Below, in pieces: positions 17,710-26,949 of a DNA stretch of 64,000 nt. The notes under the pieces are model-generated. The model saw only the letters and a program-made list of their open reading frames with translations, was not told the DNA's origin and searched no databases. Origin of the DNA: Pseudomonas neuropathica (GTDB taxonomy: Bacteria; Pseudomonadota; Gammaproteobacteria; Pseudomonadales; Pseudomonadaceae); NCBI RefSeq assembly GCF_015461835.1, contig NZ_JACOPX010000006.1, forward strand, positions 303,525-367,524. The letters are read 5' to 3'. How positions within the stretch are numbered: the stretch's first letter is position 1; every line of letters starts with the position of its first letter. The position numbers and the translations under genes are program-made.

Positions 17710-18053
17710 TGGAAGAAGTCATCGCAATCGCCATCGGCGTGCTCGCCGCCTCCGGCGTCTGGCTGATCCTGCGGCCACGGACGTTCCAGGTGGTCATGGG
17801 CCTGTGCCTGCTGTCGTATGGCGTCAACCTGTTCATCTTCAGCATGGGCAGCCTGTTCATCGGCAAGGAGCCGGTGATCAAGGATGGCGTTACCCAGGAC
17901 TTGTTGCACTACACCGACCCGCTGCCACAGGCACTGGTACTCACCGCGATCGTCATCAGTTTCGCCATGACCGCGCTGTTCCTCGTCGTGCTCCTCGCTT
18001 CACGCGGTTTGACCGGCACCGACCACGTTGACGGCCGGGAGCCTAAGGAATGA
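17709..18053 (+). CDS. shaC: Na+(K+)/H+ antiporter subunit C
   Basis: A 114-residue NuoK-like subunit with three transmembrane helices. The family signature NLFIFSMGSL and the conserved TDPLPQALVLTAIVISFA are present. Its ATG overlaps the shaA stop (TGATG), and shaD begins within its last codons, so translation is coupled. Confidence 0.94.
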   Translation: MEEVIAIAIGVLAASGVWLILRPRTFQVVMGLCLLSYGVNLFIFSMGSLFIGKEPVIKDGVTQDLLHYTDPLPQALVLTAIVISFAMTALFLVVLLASRGLTGTDHVDGREPKE

Positions 18054-19729
18054 TGGCGATGACTCACCTGATCGCCGCACCGATCCTGCTACCGCTGCTG
18101 ACCGCCGCCATCATGCTGATGCTCGGTGAACGGCACCGGCCGCTGAAGGCGAAAATCAACCTGTTCTCCAGCCTCGTCGGCCTGTTCATTTCGGTGATGC
18201 TGCTGCACTGGACGCAAACCACCGGCGTGCCCGGTTCCATTGGCGTTTACCTGCCGGGCAACTGGCAGGCGCCGTTCGGCATCGTGCTGGTGGTCGATCG
18301 ACTGTCGGCGCTGATGCTGGTGCTGACCGGAATCATCGGTGTCAGCGCCCTGCTGTTTGCCATGGCCCGTTGGGACGGCGCCGGTTCAAGCTTCCACGCG
18401 CTGTTCCAGATCCAGTTGATGGGCCTGTACGGCGCGTTCCTGACGGCGGACCTGTTCAACCTGTTCGTATTCTTCGAAGTCTTGCTCGCCGCGTCTTATG
18501 GCCTGTTGCTGCACGGCTCGGGTCGGGCACGGGTGTCGTCAGGGTTGCATTACATCTCGATCAACCTGCTTGCCTCGTCGCTGTTTCTGATTGGCGCGGC
18601 CCTGATCTACGGTGTCACCGGCACGCTGAATATGGCCGATCTGGCGCTGAAGATTCCACTGGTGCCGGAAGCCGACCGTGGCCTGCTGCACGCCGGTGCG
18701 GGGATTCTCGCCGTCGCGTTCCTGGCCAAGGCCGGCATGTGGCCGCTGAACTTCTGGCTCGTACCCGCCTATTCTTCCGCCAGTGCACCGGTGGCGGCGA
18801 TGTTCGCGATCATGACCAAGGTCGGCGTGTACACGTTGCTACGCCTGTGGACGTTGCTGTTTTCCGGGCAGGCCGGAGCCTCGGCGTTCTTTGGTGGCGA
18901 CTGGCTGATCTACGGCGGCATGGCGACCATGGCCTGCGCGGCACTGGCGATTCTCGCTGCACAACGACTGGAACGCATGGCCAGCCTGAGCATTCTGGTG
19001 TCGGCGGGAATTCTGCTGTCCGCCGTCGGTTTCGCCCAGCCGAACCTGATCGGCGCAGCGCTGTTCTATCTGGTCAGCTCGACTCTGGCGTTGAGTGCGC
19101 TGTTCCTGCTGGCCGAGTTGATCGAACGCTCGCGCTCGGCCAACGAGATCCCGCTCGAAGACGAAAGCGAACTGCTGCCACGTCCACAGGAATCCCTGCA
19201 ACCACCCAAAGGCATCAACCTCGATGACGAGCAGAAAGCCGTGGTCGGCCAGGTTATCCCGTGGACCATGGCGTTTCTCGGCCTGAGCTTCATCGCCTGC
19301 GCTTTGCTGATTATCGGCATGCCGCCGCTGTCCGGATTTATCGGCAAACTCAGCCTGATCGGCGCCTTGCTCAACCCGCTCGGCCTGGGCACTGGCGCGC
19401 CGATATCCAACGCGGCCTGGGCGTTGCTGGCGTTGCTGATCCTCACCGGGCTGACGTCGTTGATGGCGTTCTCGCGCCTCGGCATCCAGCGCTTCTGGAC
19501 GCCCGAAGAGCGGCCGTCACCACTGCTGCGCAAACTCGAATGCGCGCCGATCTTCCTGTTGTTGGGGCTGAGCATCGTCCTGACTTTCAAGGCTGAACCC
19601 CTGTTGCGTTACACCCAGGCCACCGCTGAGGCACTGAACAATCCGCAGCAATACGTGATGGCGGTGCTCGGTACCCGCGCCGTACCGAGTCCGGAAGCCA
19701 AATCGGCGATGCTGGAGGTGCAGCCATGA
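18050..19729 (+). CDS. shaD: Na+(K+)/H+ antiporter subunit D
   Basis: A 559-residue NuoN/NuoL-like proton-translocating subunit with about 14 helices. The conserved block FLAKAGMWPLNFWLVPAYS with its functional lysine is visible near residue 225. A hydrophilic insertion (about residues 362-400, rich in Glu) divides the C-terminal helices. Its start overlaps the shaC stop by four bases. A second methionine (MTHLIAAP) lies three codons in and is an alternative start. Confidence 0.94.
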   Translation: MMAMTHLIAAPILLPLLTAAIMLMLGERHRPLKAKINLFSSLVGLFISVMLLHWTQTTGVPGSIGVYLPGNWQAPFGIVLVVDRLSALMLVLTGIIGVSALLFAMARWDGAGSSFHALFQIQLMGLYGAFLTADLFNLFVFFEVLLAASYGLLLHGSGRARVSSGLHYISINLLASSLFLIGAALIYGVTGTLNMADLALKIPLVPEADRGLLHAGAGILAVAFLAKAGMWPLNFWLVPAYSSASAPVAAMFAIMTKVGVYTLLRLWTLLFSGQAGASAFFGGDWLIYGGMATMACAALAILAAQRLERMASLSILVSAGILLSAVGFAQPNLIGAALFYLVSSTLALSALFLLAELIERSRSANEIPLEDESELLPRPQESLQPPKGINLDDEQKAVVGQVIPWTMAFLGLSFIACALLIIGMPPLSGFIGKLSLIGALLNPLGLGTGAPISNAAWALLALLILTGLTSLMAFSRLGIQRFWTPEERPSPLLRKLECAPIFLLLGLSIVLTFKAEPLLRYTQATAEALNNPQQYVMAVLGTRAVPSPEAKSAMLEVQP

Positions 19730-20214
19730 AGCGCGTGTTTCCTGCACCGCTGTTGTCGCTGGCGCTGTGCGCCCTGTGGCTGACCCTGAACCTGTCGATC
19801 AGCCCGGGCAATCTGCTGCTCGGCGCAATATTGGGTTTTGCTGCGCCGTTGATGATGCGCAAACTGCGTCCGAAACAGGTACGCATTCGCCGTCCGGGAA
19901 CGATTCTGCGTCTGTTCCTGCTCGTCGGTCGTGACGTGGTGATGTCCAACCTGATCGTCGCGTGGGGCGTGCTCAACGCCGGTCGCCGCCCTCCGCGCTC
20001 GGGTTTTGTCAAAGTCCCGCTGGACCTGCGCGATGCTCACGGCCTCGCAACCCTGGCGATGATCTGCACGGTGGTGCCCGGCACGGTATGGTCAGAGCTG
20101 GCGCTGGATCGCAGCATTCTGTTGTTGCACGTCTGGGATCTGGATGACGAAGCGCAGTTCATCGAGCACTTCAAGAGCACCTACGAGCGGCCGCTGATGG
20201 AGATTTTCGAATGA
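19726..20214 (+). CDS. shaE: Na+(K+)/H+ antiporter subunit E
   Basis: A 162-residue MnhE/MrpE subunit with two or three N-terminal helices (NLSISPGNLLLGAILG) and a C-terminal cytosolic domain. The conserved MICTVVPGTVWSEL motif is present. ATGA overlap with shaD. The subunit is needed for assembly of the antiporter in characterised homologues. Confidence 0.93.
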   Translation: MKRVFPAPLLSLALCALWLTLNLSISPGNLLLGAILGFAAPLMMRKLRPKQVRIRRPGTILRLFLLVGRDVVMSNLIVAWGVLNAGRRPPRSGFVKVPLDLRDAHGLATLAMICTVVPGTVWSELALDRSILLLHVWDLDDEAQFIEHFKSTYERPLMEIFE

Positions 20215-20489
20215 GCCCATTACTGTCGAACGCGATCCTGCTGACGCTGTTCCTGTTCTCGCTGGCGATGGTGCTGACCCTGGTGCGCCTGTTCAAAGGC
20301 CCGTCGGCGCAGGATCGGGTACTGGCGCTGGACTACCTGTACATCGTCGCGATGCTGATGATGTTGACCCTGGGCATTCGGTATTCCAGTGACACTTACT
20401 TCGAAGCGGCGCTGCTGATTGCGCTGTTCGGCTTCGTCGGCTCGTTTGCCCTGGCGAAATTCCTGCTGCGTGGCGAGGTGATCGAATGA
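20211..20489 (+). CDS. shaF: Na+(K+)/H+ antiporter subunit F
   Basis: A 92-residue MrpF subunit with three helices; the conserved RLFKGPSAQDRVLALD loop after the first helix is diagnostic. ATGA overlap with shaE and with shaG. Confidence 0.93.
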   Translation: MSPLLSNAILLTLFLFSLAMVLTLVRLFKGPSAQDRVLALDYLYIVAMLMMLTLGIRYSSDTYFEAALLIALFGFVGSFALAKFLLRGEVIE

Positions 20490-20848
20490 ATGCTGAATTG
20501 TCGCTATGGGTCGAGATTCCGGTGGCGATCCTGCTGGTGCTCAGCGGGCTTTTTGCGCTGATCGGCGCGATCGGGTTATTGCGCATGAAGGATTTCTTCC
20601 AGCGCATGCATCCGCCGGCACTGGCTTCGACGCTAGGCGCATGGTGTGTGGCGCTGGCGTCGATCATCTGTTTTTCGGCGCTGAAGTCCGGGCCGGTCAT
20701 ACATGCCTGGCTGATTCCGGTTTTGCTGGCGATTACTGTCCCGGTGACTACTTTGCTGCTGGCGCGGGCGGCGTTGTTCCGCAAGCGTATGGCTGGGGAT
20801 GATGTGCCGGCAGAGGTCAGTAGCCGCCGTACCGAGAGTGGTAGCTGA
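20486..20848 (+). CDS. shaG: Na+(K+)/H+ antiporter subunit G
   Basis: A 120-residue MrpG subunit with three helices; MKDFFQRMHPPALASTLG is the family hallmark. Last gene of the operon, ending shortly before a REPIN that may stabilise or end the transcript. Confidence 0.93.
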   Translation: MNAELSLWVEIPVAILLVLSGLFALIGAIGLLRMKDFFQRMHPPALASTLGAWCVALASIICFSALKSGPVIHAWLIPVLLAITVPVTTLLLARAALFRKRMAGDDVPAEVSSRRTESGS

Positions 20849-20873
20849 AGATTTGTAGGGGCTGATATGACGC

Positions 20874-20943
20874 CATCGCGAGCAGGCTCACTCCTACAGG
20901 GGAACGCATTCCAAATGTAGGCCTTCGCCTGCTCGCGATAGCG
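20874..20943. repeat. REPIN (inverted REP pair)
   Basis: CATCGCGAGCAGGCTCACTC and, inverted, CCTTCGCCTGCTCGCGATAG, separated by about 25 bp, after shaG. Confidence 0.9.
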
Positions 20944-20957
20944 ATATCCGACTCACC

Positions 20958-21398
20958 TCAAACCCAAGCCACCGCCAACAACCCCGCCCCCAACACCGCA
21001 CACAACGGCGAATACACCCAGGTGTCCAGCCGCGCAAACCGCGAATCCTTCACGTCCTTGAAGAATCCGACCAGATTCGAATCACCAATCGCCCGGGCAA
21101 ACATCAACAGCGCAATCGCGCTGATCACCCATTGCAGCGCTTTGTGTGTCACCGCCGGCATTCCCCAGCCAACCCGCATACACACCAACGCAGCAATCAC
21201 CAGCAACGCCGCCGCCACGATCAACGTGAGCCAGCCTGACGGCTTGAACGCCGGCCGTACCGTTGCGACAAATCCGCGCACCGGCACCTGCGGCACCACC
21301 ACCGCTGCCGCCCACTGCCCACCCAGCGCCCAATACACGTGCATCAAGGCGATCACCGCAAACGTTGTCACCAGCCATTGAGCCAACACAAAGGTCAT
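20958..21398 (-). CDS. DUF3995 family membrane protein
   Basis: A 146-residue protein with four predicted helices. The first helix carries the family pattern VIALMHVYWALGG, and the end holds a DTWVYSPLCAVLGAGL segment. The ATG at 21398 with GGATTT upstream is preferred over a start 32 codons earlier, which would overlap the divergent gene's promoter. Function unknown. Confidence 0.82.
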   Translation of the reverse strand: MTFVLAQWLVTTFAVIALMHVYWALGGQWAAAVVVPQVPVRGFVATVRPAFKPSGWLTLIVAAALLVIAALVCMRVGWGMPAVTHKALQWVISAIALLMFARAIGDSNLVGFFKDVKDSRFARLDTWVYSPLCAVLGAGLLAVAWV

Positions 21399-21492
21399 GG
21401 TTGAAATCCTTGGAAAGGGATTTGAACAAATCAGCCTAGTCGCATTTTTTCCAAGTGCACGACCGATCAGCGGTACGGTAAAGTGCCGCCCC

Positions 21493-21882
21493 ATGAAATT
21501 CTCCCGTTCCGATCGCTCACTACTGGCCTGGATGCTTTATTGCTGCGTCCTGTTCAACGTGTTCGCCTGCAGCATCGGTCACGGACAAATGGTCGGCATG
21601 CAGCTGAACGGTATCGGCGGCCAGTTCTGTACAGTCGACCCGGCCACTCAAGCGCCGCTCGCCAGCAACCCCACTGAAGAACAACTGCCGACCCTGTCCA
21701 AGGCGTTCGGCTGTCCGCTGTGTTCGGTCGGCGGAGGCATGGGCCCGGCGTTCAACTCCAGCCTGACCCTGGCGATCCTGCCTGAACAACACAGCCCACC
21801 ACTGGCGCCCATCGTCAGTGCCGACCTCCCTGCCCGCTTCACCTGGCCTTCGGCCAACCCTCGCGCCCCACCGCTCGCCTGA
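21493..21882 (+). CDS. DUF2946 family protein
   Basis: A 129-residue protein with an N-terminal hydrophobic segment (AWMLYCCVLFNVFAC) and a CPLCS motif in the second half, as in DUF2946. Such proteins are small, cysteine-containing and often sit next to metal-related outer-membrane receptors. The start at 21493 (MKFSRSDRS) begins the signal-like segment. It lies 89 bases before a TonB-dependent receptor on the same strand, so the two may work together in metal uptake; this is context only. Confidence 0.78.
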   Translation: MKFSRSDRSLLAWMLYCCVLFNVFACSIGHGQMVGMQLNGIGGQFCTVDPATQAPLASNPTEEQLPTLSKAFGCPLCSVGGGMGPAFNSSLTLAILPEQHSPPLAPIVSADLPARFTWPSANPRAPPLA

Positions 21883-21971
21883 GTGTCTCTGCCTTTTTGA
21901 TTTGTCAGCCCACTGCGCCAACGCGCCGCGTTCGCCTGTGCGCTGACTCCTAGACAAGCATTCAGGATTCA

Positions 21972-24107
21972 ATGATGAAACAACTCACTCTGCTGGCGAG
22001 CCTGTGCGGCTGCCTGTCCGTTAACGTCTGGGCACAATCCACCGTGGATCTGGCGCCGATCACCATTGATGGCGAGTCCGGCGCAGAACCGGGTCTGAGC
22101 CTCGACCAATCCAGCGGCATGGCCTCGCGACTGGGTTTGAGCGTGCGCGACACGCCGGCCTCGGTGGCCATCGCCAATCGCAATGACATCGAACGCCATG
22201 GCGCGCAGAACTTCCAGGACGCCGCCAACACCTTGCCCGGGGTCAACGCCAGCGCACCGCCAGGATTCGGCGGCTTCGTCTCCTATCGTGGCTTCACCAG
22301 CAGCCAGATCACCCAGATGTTCAACGGCATCAACGTCTCCGGCGGACTCGCGCGGCCCGTCGATTCATGGATCTATGATCGGGTGGAACTGGTCGGTGGC
22401 CCGTCGTCGCTGATCAACGGCGCAGGCTCGGTGGGGGGATCACTGAACTACGTGACCAAACTCGCCACCCGTGATGAACAAGCGGTTGAAGGCCGGGTCA
22501 GCTACGGCACCTACGACACCAGCGAAACCGCTTTCGGCCTCAACCACGCCCTCACCGACCCGAGCGCCGACGTGCAGCACTACGCGCGCCTCGACGTCAG
22601 TCACAACACCAGCAACGGCTACATCGACCGCCAGGAGCGCGATGCCTGGAGCGTGGCGTTCTCGCTACTCAGTGACCTCACCCCCGACCTGTCGCACACG
22701 TTGGCCCTGGAATATCAGGATGAACACGAAGACAGTCCGTACTGGGGCACGCCCGTGCTCAATCCCAAGGCCGGCGAGTTGAAGATCGATAAACATAATC
22801 GCTTCAATAACTACAACGTCGAGGACGGTCGTTACGAGCAGCGAACGATCTGGATTCGCTCGATCATCGACTATCGGATCAACGACAGCACCACTCTTCG
22901 CAACACGCTGTACCACCTCGACAGCCAACGCGATTACCGCAACCTCGAAACCTACCAATACAACGCCGAGAACACCGCGGTGAATCGCTCCACTGCGTAT
23001 CAGGTGCGCCATCAGGGTGAGCAGAACGGCAACCAGTTCGAACTGCGCCATGACAACACGCTGTTCGGTCTCGATACGACGTGGTCGGGGGGCTTCGAAT
23101 ACAAGGTCAACCAGACCACCAACTCGCCGCTGAACGTCAAAGGTGCTAGCTCGGTTGACCCGAACAACTACCGTCCGGGGCATTTTTACGACATTCCGGG
23201 CACCAACCCCAAGCTGATCAGCGACAAAACCAACGAGGTCACCACCAAAGCATTGTTCGTGGAAAACCGTTTAGCGTTGACCGACAAACTGTCGCTGCTC
23301 ACCGGTCTGCGCTATGACGACATTGAACTCGACGTGACCAACCATCGCACGGTAACCGCCACCAACCCGAAACACCTCAAGCGCAGTTGGGAACCAGTCA
23401 CCGGCCGCGCCGGCCTGACGTACCAATTCATTCCATCGGCCAACGTCTACGTGCAATACAGCACCGCCGCCGAGCAACCGAACGGCACACAGGACTTCGA
23501 CGTTTCCACCGGCAAGCAATGGGAGATTGGCAGCAAACTGGATTATCTGAACGGGCGCGGCTCGGCGACGATTGCGGCCTACACCATCGAGCGAAAGGAC
23601 TTCGCCGTGACGGACCCACTGGACCCGACCAGCAGTATTCCGGTCGGTCAGCAGACGTCGAAAGGGTTAGAGATCGCCAGCTCGTTGCGGATCACCGACA
23701 AGCTGCTGGCTGAAGGCAACTTCGCTTGGGTCGATGCGCAATACGATGATTTCACCGAAAAGAATGCCGCCGGCGTGGTGGTATCACGCAAGGGCAACAC
23801 GCCGACCAACGTGCCGGATCGGGTTGGCAATCTGTGGCTGACTTATGATTTTTCGCCGCAATGGCAAGGTGGGGTGGATGCACGATATGTGGCGTCGGTG
23901 TATGCGGACACGGCCAACACCATGACCGTGCCGTCGTACACATTGTTCGGCAGCTTTCTCAGCTACAAGGTTGATTCGCACACCACTGTCACCGGGCGCG
24001 TGCGTAACCTGACCAATGAGGTGTATGCCGAGTTTGCGCATGTTTCGCCGGCGTATTACCTGGGCACACCGCGCACCTTCGAACTGGCGGTGCAGATGAA
24101 GTTTTAA
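21972..24107 (+). CDS. TonB-dependent outer-membrane receptor
   Basis: A 711-residue receptor with a Sec signal ending at VWAQS, a plug domain (about residues 50-160, LGLSVRDTPASVAIANRNDI and VELVGGPSSLINGAGSVGG) and a 22-strand barrel that ends with aromatic Phe (LAVQMKF). There is no FecA-type N-terminal signalling extension, so it is probably transport-only. It resembles ferric-siderophore receptors, but the upstream DUF2946 gene leaves copper or another metal chelate possible. Two adjacent ATG codons could serve as start. Confidence 0.88.
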   Translation: MMKQLTLLASLCGCLSVNVWAQSTVDLAPITIDGESGAEPGLSLDQSSGMASRLGLSVRDTPASVAIANRNDIERHGAQNFQDAANTLPGVNASAPPGFGGFVSYRGFTSSQITQMFNGINVSGGLARPVDSWIYDRVELVGGPSSLINGAGSVGGSLNYVTKLATRDEQAVEGRVSYGTYDTSETAFGLNHALTDPSADVQHYARLDVSHNTSNGYIDRQERDAWSVAFSLLSDLTPDLSHTLALEYQDEHEDSPYWGTPVLNPKAGELKIDKHNRFNNYNVEDGRYEQRTIWIRSIIDYRINDSTTLRNTLYHLDSQRDYRNLETYQYNAENTAVNRSTAYQVRHQGEQNGNQFELRHDNTLFGLDTTWSGGFEYKVNQTTNSPLNVKGASSVDPNNYRPGHFYDIPGTNPKLISDKTNEVTTKALFVENRLALTDKLSLLTGLRYDDIELDVTNHRTVTATNPKHLKRSWEPVTGRAGLTYQFIPSANVYVQYSTAAEQPNGTQDFDVSTGKQWEIGSKLDYLNGRGSATIAAYTIERKDFAVTDPLDPTSSIPVGQQTSKGLEIASSLRITDKLLAEGNFAWVDAQYDDFTEKNAAGVVVSRKGNTPTNVPDRVGNLWLTYDFSPQWQGGVDARYVASVYADTANTMTVPSYTLFGSFLSYKVDSHTTVTGRVRNLTNEVYAEFAHVSPAYYLGTPRTFELAVQMKF

Positions 24108-24110
24108 AAG

Positions 24111-24182
24111 CATCGCGAGCAGGCTCACTCCTACAGGGGAATGCATTCAAAATGTAGGCCTTCGCCTGCTCGCGATGAGGCC
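24111..24182. repeat. REPIN (inverted REP pair)
   Basis: CATCGCGAGCAGGCTCACTC and the inverted CCTTCGCCTGCTCGCGATGA, almost the same as the element at 20874-20943, between convergent genes. Confidence 0.9.
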
Positions 24183-24197
24183 ATCAGCCTCAACCCT

Positions 24198-25214
24198 TTA
24201 CTTCAGATCAGCCGAAACCTTATCCGCCACATCCTTCGGCAACCAGGCCTGCCACACATCCGGGTGCGCCTTCATGAAGGCCACCGCCGCATCACGCGGC
24301 GCCGTGTGCTTCTCGCTCATGTCCGCCAGTGCCTTGTTCAACGGCTCGATCGGAAAATCCACTTTGCTGAAGACTTCGGCAATCTGCGGATACTGCTTCT
24401 GGAACGGCGTAGACACACCAATCGACAGCTTCGACGCCAGCGAGCGGGTCGGTTTTGGGTTGGGATTATCAGCATCGGTCAGGGTCTTCCACGCCTCGGC
24501 ATCAAATGGCGGCTCTTCCAGTTGCACCAGTTTGAATTTGCCCAGCAGCGGAGTCGGTGACCAGTAGTAAAACAGCACCGGCTTGCCGCGACGAATCGAT
24601 GAGCTGATCTCGGCGTCCAGAGCCGCCCCCGAGCCACTGCGGAAATTGGTGTAATCGTCCTGCAGACCATAAGCCGTCAGCTTCTGCTTGTTGACCACTT
24701 CCGACGTCCAGCCGATCGGGCTATTGAGGAACCGACCCTTGCTCGGGGTTTCCGGGTCCTTGAACACGTCCTTGTACTTTTTCAGATCACTGACGCTGCG
24801 CAGATCCGGCGCCAGCGGCTTGATGCCTTTGGCCGGGTCGCCCTTGATCACGTACTCCGGCACCCACCAGCCCTCGGTAGAGCCTTTGACGGTATCGCCC
24901 AGGCTGACGACTTTGCCTTCGGCCTCAGCCTTGACCCACACCGGACTGCGCCCGGCCCACTCCTCGCCAATGACCTGAATATCATTGTTGGCCAAGGCGG
25001 TTTCCAGCGTGATGGTAGTGCCAGGCAAGGTGTCGGTCGGCAAGCCGTAGCCCTTCTCGACGATGACCCGCAGAACATCGGTAATCAGGCTGCCGCTTTC
25101 CCAGTTCAGGTCGGCAAAATGGATCGGCGCTTGGGCGGCCAGCACCGATGGCGCTGATGCCAGCAAACCAAACGTGGCCACGCTGGCGGCCAATAACCGT
25201 CGAAATCCGTTCAT
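24198..25214 (-). CDS. Glycine betaine/choline-type ABC substrate-binding protein
   Basis: A 338-residue periplasmic binding protein of the ProX/OpuAC class with a signal peptide ending at VLAAQ. Family traits are the LNWESGSLITDVLRVIVEKGYG opening, GWWVPEY and FYYWSPTPL, with aromatic residues that would form the quaternary-amine cage. No permease or ATPase is nearby. Pseudomonads are known to use several orphan binding proteins with one shared Cbc transporter, which fits. GAGGTG precedes the chosen ATG. Confidence 0.88.
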   Translation of the reverse strand: MNGFRRLLAASVATFGLLASAPSVLAAQAPIHFADLNWESGSLITDVLRVIVEKGYGLPTDTLPGTTITLETALANNDIQVIGEEWAGRSPVWVKAEAEGKVVSLGDTVKGSTEGWWVPEYVIKGDPAKGIKPLAPDLRSVSDLKKYKDVFKDPETPSKGRFLNSPIGWTSEVVNKQKLTAYGLQDDYTNFRSGSGAALDAEISSSIRRGKPVLFYYWSPTPLLGKFKLVQLEEPPFDAEAWKTLTDADNPNPKPTRSLASKLSIGVSTPFQKQYPQIAEVFSKVDFPIEPLNKALADMSEKHTAPRDAAVAFMKAHPDVWQAWLPKDVADKVSADLK

Positions 25215-25341
25215 GCATTGCACCTCGTGCTGTTCACAGCAATGGCAGGTTGGCCTGACAGAAGACCGCAAGCCTCTGAATACTCAGTCAACTGACTGTA
25301 GCCGAGGTTCCTGCTTTTTCCGGGCCATGCTGCGGACGAGG

Positions 25342-25539
25342 TTATGAATCAGACTTTTCCTGCAGGCTTCGCAGCTCGCGTCTGACCATGCTGGCGTATT
25401 CCGCGGGGCGCAACTGGTAGATCTGCGCAGCCACCCAATTCAGCCAGGCACCTTGCAGTTGCGCCTTGGCGGCGAACAACCGCTGGGCTTCCTCGCGTGC
25501 AGTGTCGAGGTTCTGCGAATGGAAATCCGCGCGGCTCAC
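25342..25539 (-). CDS. Small hypothetical protein (65 aa), coupled to upstream gene
   Basis: Reads SRADFHSQNLDTAREEAQRL after its initiator, an amphipathic, helical, soluble protein. The most likely start is a GTG at 25537-25539 that overlaps the stop of the preceding gene (GTGA), with AAGG a few bases upstream, a typical coupled junction. A longer version from 25578 would overlap by 43 bases. No family recognised; it probably works with its upstream partner. Confidence 0.6.
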   Translation of the reverse strand: MSRADFHSQNLDTAREEAQRLFAAKAQLQGAWLNWVAAQIYQLRPAEYASMVRRELRSLQEKSDS

Positions 25540-26006
25540 TCGCTGGCCTTGAACGTCACCAGTTCGCCCTTGCGCCACTTGGCAGCTTTGGCCGTAACGG
25601 CTTTCAGGGTCTTGGTCAGGCCTTCCTGCAATTGCTCATGGGCGGCGAACACGGTCACCACGCTATGGCCTTCCTTGAACAGGATGGCGTGCCCGTCAGC
25701 GGTTTCGACGAAAGCGTAATCGCCCAGTCCATAGACCGTGAGTTTGATTTCGCGAAAACGCAGATCCATCTTGCCGCCTTCGCGGCTGGGCAAAACCGAT
25801 GCACTGAAATGATCGCCGACCTTAAGCTTGAGCCCCGGTTTGTCATCGACCACCAAGGCACTTTCGGTGTCGATCTCGGCCACGTAAATGCCTTCGGCGT
25901 TCTGCTCGGTGATGTAAACAAAACGCGACTGGAACAGCTTGACCAGCTTTGCACGCAAATCACCCAACACGAACAAAGCATGCATATCGAGATTACTGAC
26001 TGCCAA
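25536..26006 (-). CDS. Conserved hypothetical protein (156 aa)
   Basis: A soluble alpha/beta protein with repeating beta segments (QSRFVYITEQNAEGIYVAEID, GDHFSASVLPSREG) and a basic C terminus (KAAKWRKGELV). The start may be the TTG at 26006, which has GGGGA 8 bases upstream, or the ATG at 25985, which lacks a good site. Not a family that I can name. It is cotranscribed with the small gene downstream through a 4-base overlap. Confidence 0.65.
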   Translation of the reverse strand: MAVSNLDMHALFVLGDLRAKLVKLFQSRFVYITEQNAEGIYVAEIDTESALVVDDKPGLKLKVGDHFSASVLPSREGGKMDLRFREIKLTVYGLGDYAFVETADGHAILFKEGHSVVTVFAAHEQLQEGLTKTLKAVTAKAAKWRKGELVTFKASE

Positions 26007-26405
26007 AGAAACATCCCCACATCTGAAAAAACCGCACACGGAAAACGCGCACGGCAAAAAAACGGCCAGGCCGATGTCACTGCAAATAAATCAATAAAGC
26101 CCGAATTGAGCAGAGTGCTCATTCAACGCGAGGTTGGTAAGACTACTGGATTGTCACTCGCGAAACTCATCCCGATGTCGCCAAAGCCTGAAGGAAAAAT
26201 CCTCAGCGTCGGCAAGAGCAGTCTGACTACGAACTTTAGGGAAAATTCTCACGAAAAAAAGCACTTCTCCGACATATCGCTGGCGAAAAATTGCTTTAGA
26301 TAAGCCCTGTCGTCAACAGGTACTGGCGATTCTAGAGCAGCGATGCTCATTCCGACTACCCGAAACGGCCGGTAAATACCGGCCAACTGATGAAAAGGAC
26401 TTCAT
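26007..26405. other. Gene-free stretch upstream of small genes
   Basis: About 400 bases between divergent genes. I see no convincing frame on either strand. AT content is raised around 26240-26310, which probably reflects promoters for both directions. GGCCGGTAAATACCGGCC at 26368-26385 is a palindrome just before the gene at 26406 and could be a binding site or hairpin. Confidence 0.4.
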
Positions 26406-26657
26406 ATGTGCACTCGGACTCACTTTGCCATGACCGTTGACGCCCGGATCGAATCGCCGCTGATACTAAGTGCCACCACGATCAACGACGATTACCCGCG
26501 TTTCCAGGTGGTGCCCGCCGGCAACGCTTTCTTCCATATAAAGGAAACATCGACCGGGCGCGTAAGAGGTTTCCGTGAAGATCACAACGAAGCCTGCGCC
26601 CTCGCCCGCTCACTTGAGTCAAAGATCGAACTCCTGGCGAGTGGATGCCTCAGATAA
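26406..26657 (+). CDS. Small hypothetical protein (83 aa)
   Basis: An 83-residue protein with AAGGA upstream of its ATG. The central part (YPRFQVVPAGNAFFHIKETSTG) and the following EDHNEACALARSLE resemble small DUF2188-like beta-alpha proteins, but the match is loose. The next gene follows by 48 bases on the same strand. Function unknown. Confidence 0.6.
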   Translation: MCTRTHFAMTVDARIESPLILSATTINDDYPRFQVVPAGNAFFHIKETSTGRVRGFREDHNEACALARSLESKIELLASGCLR

Positions 26658-26705
26658 AGAGAGCGATCAACTGCGCCCTACCGGCGCCTATTGAAGGAGT
26701 ACACG

Positions 26706-26942
26706 ATGGAACTGCCAGCATACGATCTGAAAACCCTGTTCGATCAACTGGGGTTGCCTTCAGAAGGTAACGCAATCGACGATTTCATCGAGGCACATCC
26801 ACTGGACGCCAACACCAAACTGATTGACGCCGATTTCTGGTCACCGCAACAGGCGCAACTGCTCAAGGAATGGCTAAGGGCCGATGGAGAGGAAGCGGTG
26901 ATGGTCGATGAACTGAATGTCCGCCTGCACCGAGGCAAATAA
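26706..26942 (+). CDS. DUF2789 family protein
   Basis: A 78-residue acidic protein matching DUF2789 over its length (LKTLFDQLGLPSE, IDDFIEAHPL, FWSPQQAQLLKEWLRADGEEA). GAAGGAG precedes the ATG at 26706. The family is small, soluble and of unknown function, common in Pseudomonas. Confidence 0.85.
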   Translation: MELPAYDLKTLFDQLGLPSEGNAIDDFIEAHPLDANTKLIDADFWSPQQAQLLKEWLRADGEEAVMVDELNVRLHRGK

Positions 26943-26949
26943 CCAGGGC

